From the NCBI RefSeq assembly GCF_020497125.1, contig NC_059075.1, positions 34,446,003 to 34,510,002 on the forward strand: DNA of 64,000 nucleotides. Direction: 5' to 3'. Positions 11,758-22,990 of the stretch are shown piece after piece. Under the pieces are notes generated by a model. The model was not told the DNA's origin and ran no database searches. It saw nothing but the letters and a program-made list of their open reading frames with translations. Every line of letters starts with the position of its first letter. Position 1 is the stretch's first letter. This DNA is from Mauremys mutica (lineage: Eukaryota; Chordata; Testudines; Geoemydidae). Made by a program: the position numbers and the translations under genes.

Positions 11758-12397
11758 TGGATTACACTGATAGGTCTCAAAATGTAATTGTAAACAGGGA
11801 CTTGTCACTGAGTAAGTGTATTTCCAATGGGGTCCTACCGGAATCTATTCTTGGCCCTATGTTTTATTTAAATTTTTTACCACTGACCTAGCAGAAGACA
11901 CAAAATCATCACTGATAAAGTTTGCAGATGACCAAAAAAAAAATTAGGGATGTGGGAAATAATGAAGAGGTCAGGAAACTGTTTCAGAGATCTAGATTGC
12001 TTGATAAGCTTAATATAAGCAAAAATGTGTTTTCATATGGCTAAACGTAAATGTATGGGTCTTGGAACAAAGAATGTTGGCTTTGCTTACAGAATGAGGG
12101 ATTCTACCCTGGGCAACAGTGACTCTGAAAAAGATTTGGGAATCCTGGTGGATAATCAGTTGAACATGCGCTCCTAGTGCAATGCTATGGACAAAAGGGT
12201 TAATGCGATCTTCTGATGCACAAACATGGGAATCCCAAGTAGGAGTAGAGGTTATGTTACTTCTGTATTTGGCACTGATGCAACCACTGCTTGAATACTG
12301 TGTCCAGTTTTGGTGTCCATTATTCAAGAAGGATGTTGATAAATTAGAGAGGATTCAGAGAAGAACCAAGAGAATGATTCAAATCCTGAAATTCTAA
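11758..12397 (+). mobile_element. CR1 LINE, RT-region fragment
   Basis: A sense-strand CR1 relic. Near 11914 the translation reads SLIKFADD or its shifted equivalent (the catalytic FADD box), followed by an A-run that breaks the frame. At 12182-12397 an open stretch reads LYLALMQPLLEYCVQFWCPL, the same C-terminal block as the minus-strand copy at 6907-7197. Several frameshifts make it non-functional. The 3' tail is missing. Confidence 0.88.
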
Positions 12398-14699
12398 TTC
12401 AATTTTTGTTCACACTTTTCTCAGGCAAATTCCCATTAAATATGATGGGTGTTCGCCTGAGTAATAACTGATTGCGATTCTGTTTTAGGAACCAGGTGGT
12501 CTTTTGCAACAGCATAAAAATCTTGGACGATTTCTGGGCTTAACCTTGGGTGGGCAATTTGCCACAGCACTTGATACATAAGAGCACTGGAAGGCATATT
12601 TTATAGCCTTTATGTTTATATAATAACCCTTCCTGTGTGGCAGTTAAAAGCCTTACTGCATGCTTAAGTCATTTTCCAACTATCTTGGCAAAGGCAGGCT
12701 TTTGACATACTAAATTTTATAACAATGAATGATTTTTAAATACTCTAAGATCACGTTAAATAATTATAGGAAGAACTGTGATTAATTATAACCAAAGGAT
12801 TCAGATGCCTGGTAGCAGGAGGGATAAACTGTCATTTAGCTATAAAGAGGTTTTATCTCCTGGTTAAGCTTAGATATTTTTATTCTGTGTAGCATATTAG
12901 AGAGCAAGCCACAGATACAAATATAAGTACATCATTATATGTTCTATGATACCTAGCAGCTGTTCTGTAGAAAGTAAGGGACAACAATGTTGTGTAATAA
13001 CATATTAAAAGCAAAGAAAAGATTAAGGGGCTAAATTCATACGATCCATCCTTTGAAGTCAATGGAGTTACACCAGGGGTACTTTGAGAGTTACAGGCAC
13101 CAATAAGTGACTATAAACAAGAGTAAAAATGATAAAGAATGTAAGTGCAGTATAGTTTTCTATAAACATGTTCAAAGTTTATTATATATGCAAAAAACAA
13201 AGACCTGATCCTTAATTTCCCCTGCTAGTGTGAGCAGAGTGAATGTATCAGGCCAAGCAGAGCAGAGGCAGATCTAGCTTCTTATAAGGCGCCCAGCACT
13301 ATATGATACTCTGCAGCATGTGTTTTCCTTCCCCTTGATCCTATAAAAGCCCCTCTGGGGATGCTCCAAAGTTCAGGAGGGGGTAGGATTAGAAGTGTGG
13401 TATTCTCATAGCATTGCTTCTCTCACCCAGCACCTGGGGGGGGATTCCTAACATAAGCGAATGCTGAGTCCATTCACTTTAACTTCGTTTGCTTACTTTG
13501 CCACACAGCAAACTGCTCCTTCCTGAGGCGGGTTAGGTAATAAGGTTTGTTAGTTAGGTATCAGAAGCATAGGGCAGTATGGACAAGAAGAAGCAGTAGA
13601 GAGGCAGAAGAGTTTTATGAATGTCTTTGGCTTCTGGATATCTGTCATTTTCAGGGCCGGAGCCCTTTTCCTATTCCCAGCTCACTCTGCTCTGAATTTA
13701 CTATCTCCCTGTCTACCTAGCTAATCTATCTAGGTACTTAGAACCAGCTCTGAGTTTCTTACTGCCTTGTAGTTTGAAAGCTTTTTTGACCTTCACTTGG
13801 TGAAGTGCTACAAAAAGTAGTAGGCTGAGTTAGATCACTAAACAGCCAGACAGAATATGGAGTTACTTGGTAAGAGCTTGCTGATTCCCCAGTGTGAAGC
13901 TTCATGTTAAAATGAAACAGAAAAAAAATAGCTGTTTCTTCAAAGTGGGTGTGGATGTGTGTGAGGGAAACAGAAATGATACATTTTCAGTGACCAGCCC
14001 ACACTATCTAAAATTTTGATACAGTATTTTGTATCATTTCATGGATGCATGAGTCTGAACCCTCTTTTAAAAAGAGAAATATATCTAAATACTTTATCAT
14101 GTTTTGCAGTGTTTCCTTCTGAGACTTTCCACTATCACTCATTTTCATTTCTTCTGTCCTGATTACACTGATTTAAGATTCAGCATGTATTCTGTCTTGT
14201 TATTTTCTATTCCTCAAAAGTCAGTTGCGTCTAGCTGGTTAGAATTACCTTTACTCTTTTCATTCACTTACACCTAATCTTAAACCAAATAACATGAAGA
14301 ATAACACTATAGAACAGGCTGTTAGTGAAGGGAGAATCTCAAATGGCTGGGAAGTATGATAATGGATCCAAAAGTTTCTATGTATGTGTCATGGGCAAAC
14401 CTTTCCCTATTCAGATGGGAAAAGCACCCAAAAAATCAGAGGCTAATTTAAGCACAAACAAACAGGACCAGGGTGGACTCACCACTGCCCCCCCTTCTAG
14501 CTGTACATGATGTAGAAGCTCTTTCTTGTCTAACACCCCCAGCTGACACTTGCTCCGGTCCCTGTGGTGGTCTGCTGTGTTTCATGACTCAGCCCACCAG
14601 CCAGCTCACATGTAAGTCCACCCCTTCCAGAGTAACAGAAATTTTTGGAGTAACAAAAATTTCCAGTGTCCTTACATCTGGCGATGAGCCTGATCTGTC
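12398..14699. other. no gene recognised
   Basis: Mostly unique-looking DNA. At 13028-13080 a scrap reads GGGGCTAAATTCAT...TTGAAGTCAATGGAGTTACACC, half of a foldback repeat family; a similar scrap lies at 34475-34540. No exon-like open frame is visible. Confidence 0.45.
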
Positions 14700-15265
14700 T
14701 GCCCTGTGGTCCTCACACTCTTCTCTCAGAATTTTAAGTCATTCTTGTGCCCTTTTCTCAAGGGGCTTCATACCACCTTTCTCAATGGCTGGGTGGATAA
14801 CCCAGGTCCTCCTACTACATTAGCTTCCAGTCCAGGGACCCTATAACCAGCAACCAGGGTCCATTGAATCTGATATCTATCCAATCTGCTGCCTCCCTGG
14901 ACTTCTTCCTATCATAGATTGTCAGCAGGCCTCTCCAAGTTCATCCTTCATTCAGGGCCAGGACTAACAGGGCTACCCCCGGCATCCCCAACAACATTCC
15001 AAATTCAAGGTACAAATGTAAATTCATTTCTGCCCTCCTTAGGCTTGACCTTTCATTCCTCTCTGTTCACTGCTCAGGAGAGGATCTCAAAGTAAACTCA
15101 CTCCATGGGTTTCCTCCCTGATCGTCCTAATCTCTCTAGTCCTAAAGAACAATTGCAGAGTTTCTCTCTGTAGTCCAGCCTTCCTTTCTTTATAGTCATC
15201 ACTCAGCTCCTTCCCCAACTGGGCTTCATCTTTAATGAAGCCTAATGCACCCTCCAGTCGCATAA
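14700..15265 (-). mobile_element. diverged LTR-like repeat, related to 21325-22009
   Basis: Three separated blocks align in the same order with the LTR-like element at 21325-22009: 'tccagtccagggaccctata' (14828) against 'tccagcccagggaccctaca'; 'tggacttcttcctatcatag' (14898) against 'tggattgcttcctatatag'; and 'cttcatctttaatgaagcct' (15225) against 'cttcatcctttaattaggcct'. The copy is older and its ends are unclear. The class as an LTR is inferred from the better-preserved copy. Confidence 0.45.
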
Positions 15266-16650
15266 TTGGCCTCTCAGAACCACCTATTCCAGCCCATCAT
15301 GGGTATGCTAAATTGGGTTAGAAGGCTTCATGAAAATAAGAAAAGTTGGTGCATCTGGACCCCCCAGAGCCCTGAATGGAAGAGGGAGGGGAAGGAAACT
15401 AGCAGGAAAGAAAAATCTCTGAACTTTCTGAACCTTCCAACAAGGCTCAGTTCAGGTAAATTTGAGTTGGAGTTAGGGTTTGCTTTGGTCCTCCTATATT
15501 ATCAGAACTCATTTGCACATCCTCTTTAGTTGGCAAACTGGATGAGTAAACAAGCCTTTTCCCAACATTTGCAGAACTCAGATATGAGCCCTAAGGTTTG
15601 CATGAAATGTGACTTCTGAAATCACCTGGACTTCACCAGATGACCCTACCATGGGGCATATGGCTGAAACATGGGGCCTCTGAGCCTGAAAGTCTGCCCA
15701 TAGAACATCCTTTAGAGTGTGTAGCTGGAAGAAAGAGGGATGTGGGGGCAAAGCTGTAGAGAAGCTCTGCTCGTGTGAAACCAAATAATTCTGCAGTAAC
15801 ACAGGCTCAGCCCTATAGAGTTTAGGAGACTGCTGGACAGAAACTGCTCCTGTGGAGCAGCTAAACTCCAGAGCAATACCCCTTTGCAGACCTGTCCATA
15901 AAGTCCTCTCGCAGAGCTGCTGTTTTGCCAACTCTCTCTAACCCAAGGAAGCCTGCTTGGTCAGGGTTAGGAGAATTCAATTTCCTTGATTAGCTGAACT
16001 CCTGAATAGTCAAAGGATTTTAGTGTGAGGTGGTATGACATATGAAGTAAAACCAAAAGAAGATGTCAGTCAAATGTCTGTGAACATCCAAACAGGGCCC
16101 AGTTTGGTTCTTCTTTTCCATTAGGACAGTTTGACTCGCTGTAAACATAAAACAAAAAACCCAACAACACACTTCATTGAGACAAACCAGCCAACACTTC
16201 ATCTCAACAACATGCAGTGAAACACCTAATCCCTAAAACAGTATCAGCTCAAATAGCGCTTGAACAAGGGAAGTGACAATCTATTGTACTTCTTTAGTGA
16301 GTTAATTTTTGTGTGTGTCAGTTACAGATTCATAATATACATTGCATTATTGTTCTACTTAGTGAATTGCTGATGTGTATAATGATGCACCTGTTAGTCA
16401 CGAAATCCCTCAGAAGCCAAACGGTGTTATAAAACTGACATACTCTGACACAGCCAGAACTGTCAGGATGTTTCCTCTGCATTATGCAATATTTTCTGCT
16501 TTATGGCCATTAAAGACAATAATAAAACAGCTGTTACTGAGTAGTATGTTGTCATATATCAGTGAAAAGCATGGAAATGATTATAGCAGTGCTATTCACA
16601 GTGTCATAGTTAAGGGTGGGTCATAGTTTCCATTATAAATTCTTCTCTTT
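15266..16650. other. no gene; unique-looking DNA
   Basis: No repeat is recognised. The part at about 16375-16625 is a long AT-balanced stretch without visible repeat ancestry and could be conserved non-coding DNA; this cannot be tested from one sequence. Confidence 0.35.
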
Positions 16651-16796
16651 GTGGGCAAGTGTGAATATATATCTGCCTGGAGCAATAGATATATTTTGAT
16701 TCAAAATATTTAGGAGATATCCACAGCTAAGCAATATATATCTATATCTATATCTATCTATCTATCTATATTTTGCTCTAGGCAGAAACTTGCCAC
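16651..16796. repeat. foldback with (TATC)n microsatellite in its loop
   Basis: The left arm 'gtgggcaagt...ctgcctggagcaa' (16651-16687) is an imperfect reverse complement of the right arm 'ttgctctaggcagaaacttgccac' (16772-16795). Between them lies a (TATC/TATATC)n microsatellite at 16733-16770. The left arm carries about 10 extra AT-rich bases. Confidence 0.6.
16733..16770. repeat. (TATC)n/(TATATC)n microsatellite
   Basis: A compound tract of TATATC units followed by TATC units. Confidence 0.9.
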
Positions 16797-16912
16797 AAAA
16801 TGTGTGAATCCAGGAGCAATGAGCAACTTTTGTGTTTGAAAATATAAATTTCATGTAGGATTGACAGTGCCAGAAAGTGTAGTATTCATCACAGGCAAAA
16901 AATTGTCTACAT

Positions 16913-17149
16913 CAGGGATCAGCAACCTTTGACATGCGGCTCATCAGGGAAATCTGCTGGCAAGCCGGGAGGGTTTGTTTACTTGCAGTATCCGCACATT
17001 CGGCCAATAGCAGCTCCCACTGGCCGCGGTTTTCTGTTCCCAGCTAGTAGGAGCTGCGGGCAGCCGTTCAAATGTAAACAAAGTGTCTGGTGGCCCGCCA
17101 GCGGATTACCCTGATGGGCCGCGTGCAGCCCGCAGGCTGCCCACCACTG
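16913..17149. mobile_element. hAT MITE
   Basis: Starts CAGGGATCAGCAACCTTTG and ends near GCAGGCTGCCCACCACTG. The body has the family's 'gggtttgtttacttgcag' and, toward the right, its reversed form 'aatgtaaacaaa', so the element is largely palindromic. Flanks GTCTACAT and CCCTACAA match at only 5 of 8 positions, a weak duplication. Same family as 3105 and 8658. Confidence 0.75.
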
Positions 17150-17857
17150 CCCTACAACATGCCTACATGGGTTTATACACCTCCACAATCCCCCACAGCA
17201 CCCCACCAGCTCTCAGAATCTTTAATGCGTCCCCCAGAGTTTCCTTTCATTACTCCTCTTTCAACATTCCTTTTATCCTTTTTTTACTATTTCCCATTTC
17301 ACGTTTTTGCACCACCTACAGATAAAATTGTTAAAGTCAATACTATTTGTGAAGCAAACATCCTTAGCTAATTCTGTATCAAAGCTGTAATTTTCTCTCT
17401 AAATGGGTTTTATAGTCATTACATTACTTCAGGGTACTTAGCCTGAGGGTCTTTATATTTCTGATAAACTTGGAAATAAAATAACACAACTAGAAAGACA
17501 TCTGCTAGTCTGAAAAGCATGACTCACATGTGGGGGTTGGGGGGAAATGGAAACACTAAATCTTGTCTTGGCTTTCTAAGCTTGCTTAGCTATGGATATT
17601 GCCTAAATATTTTGAATCATTCAATAATTATTATATACATTTCAAATATACAAATCATTATAGCATATGGGCACCAAATAAATGGATTAAAAGGAACAAT
17701 TGCTTACTCTACAGAGAAGAATACAAATCTCTGCTACATCTTCTCCCTCTGCTAGATTTGAGTGCTACTTAAAGAGATATCTCAACTGAAGCCCAGTATG
17801 TGCTTCAACTATTTGCCACCTCTCTAAAATAGGCTCAGCCTGGTTCTTGATATTCTC
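17150..17857. other. no feature recognised
   Basis: Unique-looking DNA without coding or repeat signal I can name. Confidence 0.45.
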
Positions 17858-18050
17858 ATTGTCCATATAAATAACTAATCTTTTTTGGAACCTACTAAAT
17901 TTTACTCAATCATATCTTGTAGCAATGAGTTCCATAGGCTAAGTAAGCATTTTGTACCAAAGTATTTCCTTTGGTCATTTTTGTCTTTCAGTTTAATTGT
18001 TTGTCCCCTTGTTCTTGTATTATGAGAAACAGTATTACCTTTATTTTAAA
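17858..18050 (-). mobile_element. CR1/L3-like LINE tail fragment
   Basis: The phrases 'gcaatgagttccataggct', 'aagtatttcctttggtcat' and 'ttgtccccttgttcttgtat' are characteristic of the reverse complement of a CR1/L3-like 3' region. A better preserved copy of this type lies at 46424-46765. Non-coding fragment. Confidence 0.7.
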
Positions 18051-19134
18051 TGCTTCCATCATGTGCCTGTTACAGCGGCATGTGTGGGAAGGATGTAGGG
18101 AAGGAATTGATGGCAAAAAGTTTTGCAATCTTGGTAAAAATGCTAAGTGTCTGAAGTAATTTAATTTCTGTTAAACCATTTATGGCTGTTGATGCACTAA
18201 CAAAGCACATCAATTTAAAAGGGAAGGCTTATTTCCCTCAGGAGGTGGGGCATTTGATCACCTTAAAAATAAATCTTGAAAATATTATTTTTTTCAAAAA
18301 AATCAGAAATATGATGAGGCCCCTGGGTGCTATACTGGATGCTTTTGAGTATTTCATGACCTTCATTTGGTTTTCACTGAAAGGCTTCTCCTGGAAACCT
18401 AGAAAACACAGCCAATTCATCTATGTGAACCTGACGGAAATTAATCTAGGAAAGTGCATTTCACTCACAAAGGCCCAAATGACATTTCCATGTTTACTAA
18501 AAGGGCAGCGTGAAATGATGCTATGAAAGCACAATGGAAGCTACAGCACACTGCAGAAAACATGGTGTTAATGGGACGTGTGCTGTGTTGTGGCTTGCCA
18601 AGCATTTCTGAGATGATTTGTGAAGTTAGCTAGGGTTGTAAAGCCATTGTAGTAAGCCCTCCATGCTCAGAACTGTGTGCCATTGCTCAAATGTATGTAA
18701 CACCGTTCAAGATTAGATTAGAGGCTTCAGGGGCAAACACTGGATAAATGTTTTTTCATCAGTTGCTTAAGTAGTTTGTCAAAATAAGGATGGGTTCTAA
18801 CCTTCAAGGAGAAGAATTAATACATAGAGAGAGAGAGTTTAATGCCAGCTATTCTATCCAAAATCAAGGGGCTGGTCCTACACAATGCTGAGCAGCCATA
18901 GGCAGGTGCTGAGCAAAACTTAACTCCCATCTTGCAGGAAGTGCACATTGACTTTCACGACTGGATTCCAAATGTATGACTCCTAAGTCCAGTGAAGCAA
19001 ATGGAATGCTTTTCATTGACTTCAAAGGACTTCTTTGACTTCTGTTAGGAGTTCCATGGCCCCTGGTGTGGCAGTCACCTCCCTGGGTCCTATTTCTGTC
19101 TAGGGAGAGGGGACTGGTTCAGATTAATTATTTT
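18051..19134. other. no gene; possible foldback scrap
   Basis: An open frame of 114 codons at 18182-18526 has no recognisable motif. Around 18870-19050 a weak foldback-type repeat may be present ('ggctggtcctacacaatg', 'cattgacttcaaagg'). Short (GA)n near 18823. Confidence 0.4.
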
Positions 19135-19402
19135 ATGTAACATTAATATTATAGTAGCACCTAGAGGCCTCAACTGAGCTCAAGACCCTATTGTGCTAAG
19201 CTGTTTACAGACACATAGTGAGAGCCCATCCCTGAAGATCTGACAATCTAAATAAAAAAGATAGACAAAGGAAGGGAGGAGAAACAGAAGCCAAGAGAGG
19301 GGAAGTAACTTGCCCAAGGTCACTCAGCAGGTCTGTGGTAGAACCAGGAACACGTCCCAGGTCTCCTGAGTTCCCTATCTCCTGGCCCACGCTGATTAAA
19401 TA
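19135..19402 (-). mobile_element. MIR-like SINE
   Basis: The left end 'agtagcacctagaggcctcaa...attgtgctaag' is the reverse complement of a 3' tail also seen in sense at 60408-60529. The body carries the CORE-SINE/MIR phrase 'gaagtaacttgcccaaggtcactcagcagg', and the right part resembles the tRNA-derived head ('gtctcctgagttccctatctcctggcccacgctg'). Minus orientation. This is the most complete of the MIR-like copies here. Confidence 0.8.
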
Positions 19403-20299
19403 ACTGATGTGAACTTTCTCCAACAACTCAAACTGGACCAGAACCATTTATTGCTTGCATTTCCAAAGAAGTTTAGTTGTTGTTTTTCTCCCCCTTAGTA
19501 TTTCCCGTTTTCACACACCTCTGAATTAGTGGGAACTGGTGATCTGTTGCCCACTGATATAGTTGTATAATGTGGTTCATTACAGTACATCAGCCACCAG
19601 CAGCTCAGTCTCAATAGCAGTTGTTTAAACAAAAGTGCTTCTTTTTTTTCCCCCTGCAAAGTAATGTCCTGCTGTGACACTTGGGAATGATGTTAAAACA
19701 AGGAGAGTTATGAAACTAGTCTATTGACCTAATATGAGTCACGACATCAGGAAACACGTCATAGACCTTTGCCAGCAGGTCTCGTGCTAGTGCTGGAAGT
19801 TGTGCAGCCTTTTGAACACTAAATGTGGGAGGATATTACGAGTTCATTTCCTAAGTGCTTTCCTAGATTAACTGACACCCCCCGCCCCCCTTGCTGATAG
19901 GTAAACATAGAAGTCAAAGGAGGAACTTTTCTCTCTGTGGAAATTGCTCCCTGAAAACACCACGTAGAGTTCATATTAATTTAAAAAAATGTTTACTCAA
20001 TGGGTAGCTCCAGAGTTTGTATGGTAAGATAACTAGGTCGTAATTTGTATTTACTTTGGCACAATGATCCCTGGAAAAGTGATGTAATATATTATCCCTG
20101 TCTAGTGCCCGTAAAAAGTGTTGTGAAAAGAAAAACACACAGAGGGAGTGTAAACAGGATACATGGGAATATGGAGAAAGCACAAAGGAGCTGTCAGTAC
20201 TGAAGTACTTAGGACCAAACGTAGCCCCCTTCTCCATGGGAAGATACCACAGCGGATCCCTAGTCCATGAAAGAATTGTGGTTCCACTTCATGTGAAGG
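19403..20299. other. no feature recognised
   Basis: Unique-looking DNA. A C-rich patch occurs at 19876-19890. No coding signal. Confidence 0.45.
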
Positions 20300-20643
20300 C
20301 AGGGGCGGCTCTAGGTCCCATTACACCAAGCACGTGCTTGGGGCGGCAAGCCGTGGGGGGCGCTCTGCCAGCACCGCGAGGGTGGCACGCAGGCTGCCTC
20401 TGGCAGTATGCCCGCGGAGAGTCAACTGGTCCCGCAGCTTCGGTGGACCTCCTACAGGTGTGCCTGCGGAGGGTCCGCTGGTCCCACAGCTTCGGATGGT
20501 CCCGCGGCTTTGGCGGACCTCCCACAGGCATGCCTGTGGGAGGTCCACCGAAACCGCGGGACCAGCGGACCCTCCGCAGGCAAACTGCCGGAGCCAGCCT
20601 GCCTGCTGTGTTTGGGGCAGCAAAATCCCTAGAGCTGCCCCTG
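20300..20643. mobile_element. GC-rich hAT MITE, copy 2 of 4, with long palindrome
   Basis: Starts CAGGGGCGGCTCTAGG and ends CCTAGAGCTGCCCCTG, a 16-bp inverted repeat with one mismatch. Flanks TGTGAAGG (20292-20299) and TGTGTAGG (20644-20651) match at 7 of 8. The interior holds a near-perfect palindrome centred at 20530/20531. Frames of 157 and 175 codons on opposite strands share the peptide phrase [18 protein letters not shown] because the DNA is palindromic. They are not genes. Confidence 0.92.
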
Positions 20644-21324
20644 TGTGTAGGGCTGAATGCAGATGGTAGAGGATTTGTCACAAGATACATAACCCCTGCA
20701 TGGCACTGAGTCTGCTTTCTGTGACCTTCCTGTGCAGCAGTATTTAAAGGGTTCAGATGGAGGGGTGTGTGTCTGAGGATCTTCTTCTGTGTGGTTCCTC
20801 CTGCCCTTCCATCCATGGGATGGGGGGATAAGTCTCCTGAAGGCTACCTCAATCACTGGTCTGAGGGTAGCCTGTCTGGACCAGTTCCACAGACACTGTC
20901 ACCTGGAGAGAGGGTTTTCCGTTAGGCCCATGCATCTGCCCAGTGGCTGGACTGGCTACCCAAGATGAACACTGGGCTCAGAATTTGGCCTATACATGTG
21001 GGTATTAAATATCTTTATTTTTAGACCCATTATGTTTGCTCCCCATTACTAAAGCTGTTATTGCTAGTGATTGGACAAAAAGTTCAGAGCTCAGATTCCA
21101 TTCAGATGAGGATCCAAATGTAACCCACCATGCCCAGTTTGCAAAATTGGTCTGGAAATCACATGAGAAGAAGCTTTCTTGCAAGACTTCAGGGGCTTCC
21201 TGCTTCTTGTTGCATTAGCGATAACACAAGTAAAATCTCACAGCATTTCAGCAGTTCGGGAGGAGCTGTGAATATTAAAAGTCATCTTTCTAAAACAATT
21301 AAAACAAGCTCCCCTTGATCACAC
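20644..21324. other. no feature recognised
   Basis: Unique-looking DNA with no supportable gene or repeat. Confidence 0.45.
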
Positions 21325-22009
21325 TGTTACAGGAGGGGGAGACAGGAAGAGTGGGAATCTATTCATCCCTAGAGTGCCAATGTGTGGCCACAGCTGGGTA
21401 TTAGCTCCTCCAGTCTGACATCCCTCCCATGGGGTACTCACACCATCTCTCTCTCTTACTCTCTCAGAACTTGACATCTCTCTCTTTGTGGCTTAGCCCT
21501 CTACCAGATCACTGTAGTTTTCCCGTTCTGGGGGGCTTTGTGTACCAAAGTCTCTCTGTACCAGGCAGTCTTCCAATTCACCCCAGTGGCTGATAGGAGA
21601 ATCCGGGCCCGCCTTCTTTTCCAGGTTCCAGCCCAGGGACCCTACAATTAGTGGTTAAAGTCTGCACTGTCCCATACCTTGCTGCTGTTTGCCTGGATTG
21701 CTTCCTATATAGTCTCTAACAGGCTCTTTCTCCACCCACATCCAGGTATGCCCTTCCCTCCGAGCCAGGCTCCCTTCTCTCCTTAGCATCAGACAGAGTG
21801 GCTGCAGACCTCCTTCCTGCAGCCCCTTTCTGCCCTCTACTACTTGGCATTTATAAGCCCTGCCTGTTCCTGTCCAAGTGACCTTCATCCTTTAATTAGG
21901 CCTCATTGCTCACTGGCTCCTCCTCCAGGTGCAGCCAAGGTCGTTCATTGGCCCACCTTGCCACCTAAACCCCTTCAGGCCTTGTGTGGAGAGAACACCC
22001 CATCATACA
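21325..22009 (-). mobile_element. solo LTR-like element
   Basis: Read on the minus strand the segment begins TGTATGATGGGGTG near 22009 and ends ...CCTGTAACA at 21325, so it has TG...CA ends as LTRs do. A TATA-box-like TTATAAAT lies on the minus strand at 21849-21856. A relative at 14700-15265 shares blocks in the same order, showing it is interspersed. No gag, pol or env reading frame is adjacent and no clear target-site duplication is seen. An endogenous-retrovirus or other LTR origin is inferred. Confidence 0.5.
21849..21856 (-). promoter_or_regulatory. TATA-box-like motif of the LTR
   Basis: TTATAAAT on the minus strand inside the LTR-like element, about 155 bp from its 5' end. Its presence supports the LTR reading but activity is unknown. 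Confidence 0.4.
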
Positions 22010-22636
22010 TACCTTGAAAAAAAGTTCAGTTCAGGTTGGATTTGAATTTTGGAGCAAAATGTATCAGTTCTTATTTTATCCATACAGCTTCACATATTCC
22101 TAGTTATTGAATTGATAACACACTGAAAAACAAATCAAATAAATACAAAACAGCTGAATTTTACATTTTAAAAGAAGAGATGTGGCAACATATTGAACAA
22201 AATACAGAGGGCCATACCCCATAAATTAAAATTCGGAGACAAAGCACCTGTGTCTACTCTAGAATACCAGTTTGGATACCATACGAGAAAGACAGAATTG
22301 AGGTGAGATCACATCCTGTGTCATTATTACCAGCCAAGAAGTTTTCTGCCAAATTAATTTAGCACCTCATTGATATAGGGTATTGTCAGACTATTTGCCA
22401 GATGGGAAGCCGAGGTATTAATCTGGGAATTCTTCATGTGAGTAATTTAAAACCCCCTTTCCTGCTTCACAATTAAGACTGAGAAGTCCAAGAAAAGGAA
22501 AATCTATTTAAAGCTTTTTCAGGACAAATCTGAAGCTGAAGAATGTTATGGCTTCCATGAAGTAGAACGTTAACCCTTAGATGACTGGAATTTTCCAGAT
22601 TGCCAGCCAAATTAATTCTTAGAAACATATAATATA
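22010..22636. other. no feature recognised
   Basis: AT-rich unique-looking DNA. Confidence 0.45.
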
Positions 22637-22990
22637 TAATCATAGAATTGTGGAGATGGAAGGGACCTCAAGGGGTCATCTAGTCTTTTTGCCCACACTA
22701 AGGCAAGTATACTTAGACCATCTCTGCCAGGGATTTGTCAGGGATTTGACTGGTATTTGTCAAATCTGTTCTTTAAAATGTCCAATGATGGGGATTCCAT
22801 AATCTTCCTAGGTAACTTGTTCTAGTGCTTAAATATTCTTATAGTTAGAAAGCTTTCCCAATATCAGACCTGAATCTCTCTTGCTGCAAACCAAGCCGGT
22901 TACTTCTTGTCTTACTCTCTGTGGACAGGGAGAACAATTGATCAACAATATGTGGCCCAGTAACAAAAACTTGTTCTTAATTTGTACAGG
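22637..22990 (-). mobile_element. CR1 LINE 3' end
   Basis: Starts AATCATAGAATTGTGGAGATGG and continues 'agggacctcaaggggtcatctagtc', the reverse complement of a CR1 tail. Further in are 'atgatggggattccataat' and 'cggttacttcttgtcttact', standard CR1 3' UTR phrases. 5'-truncated, non-coding. Confidence 0.88.
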
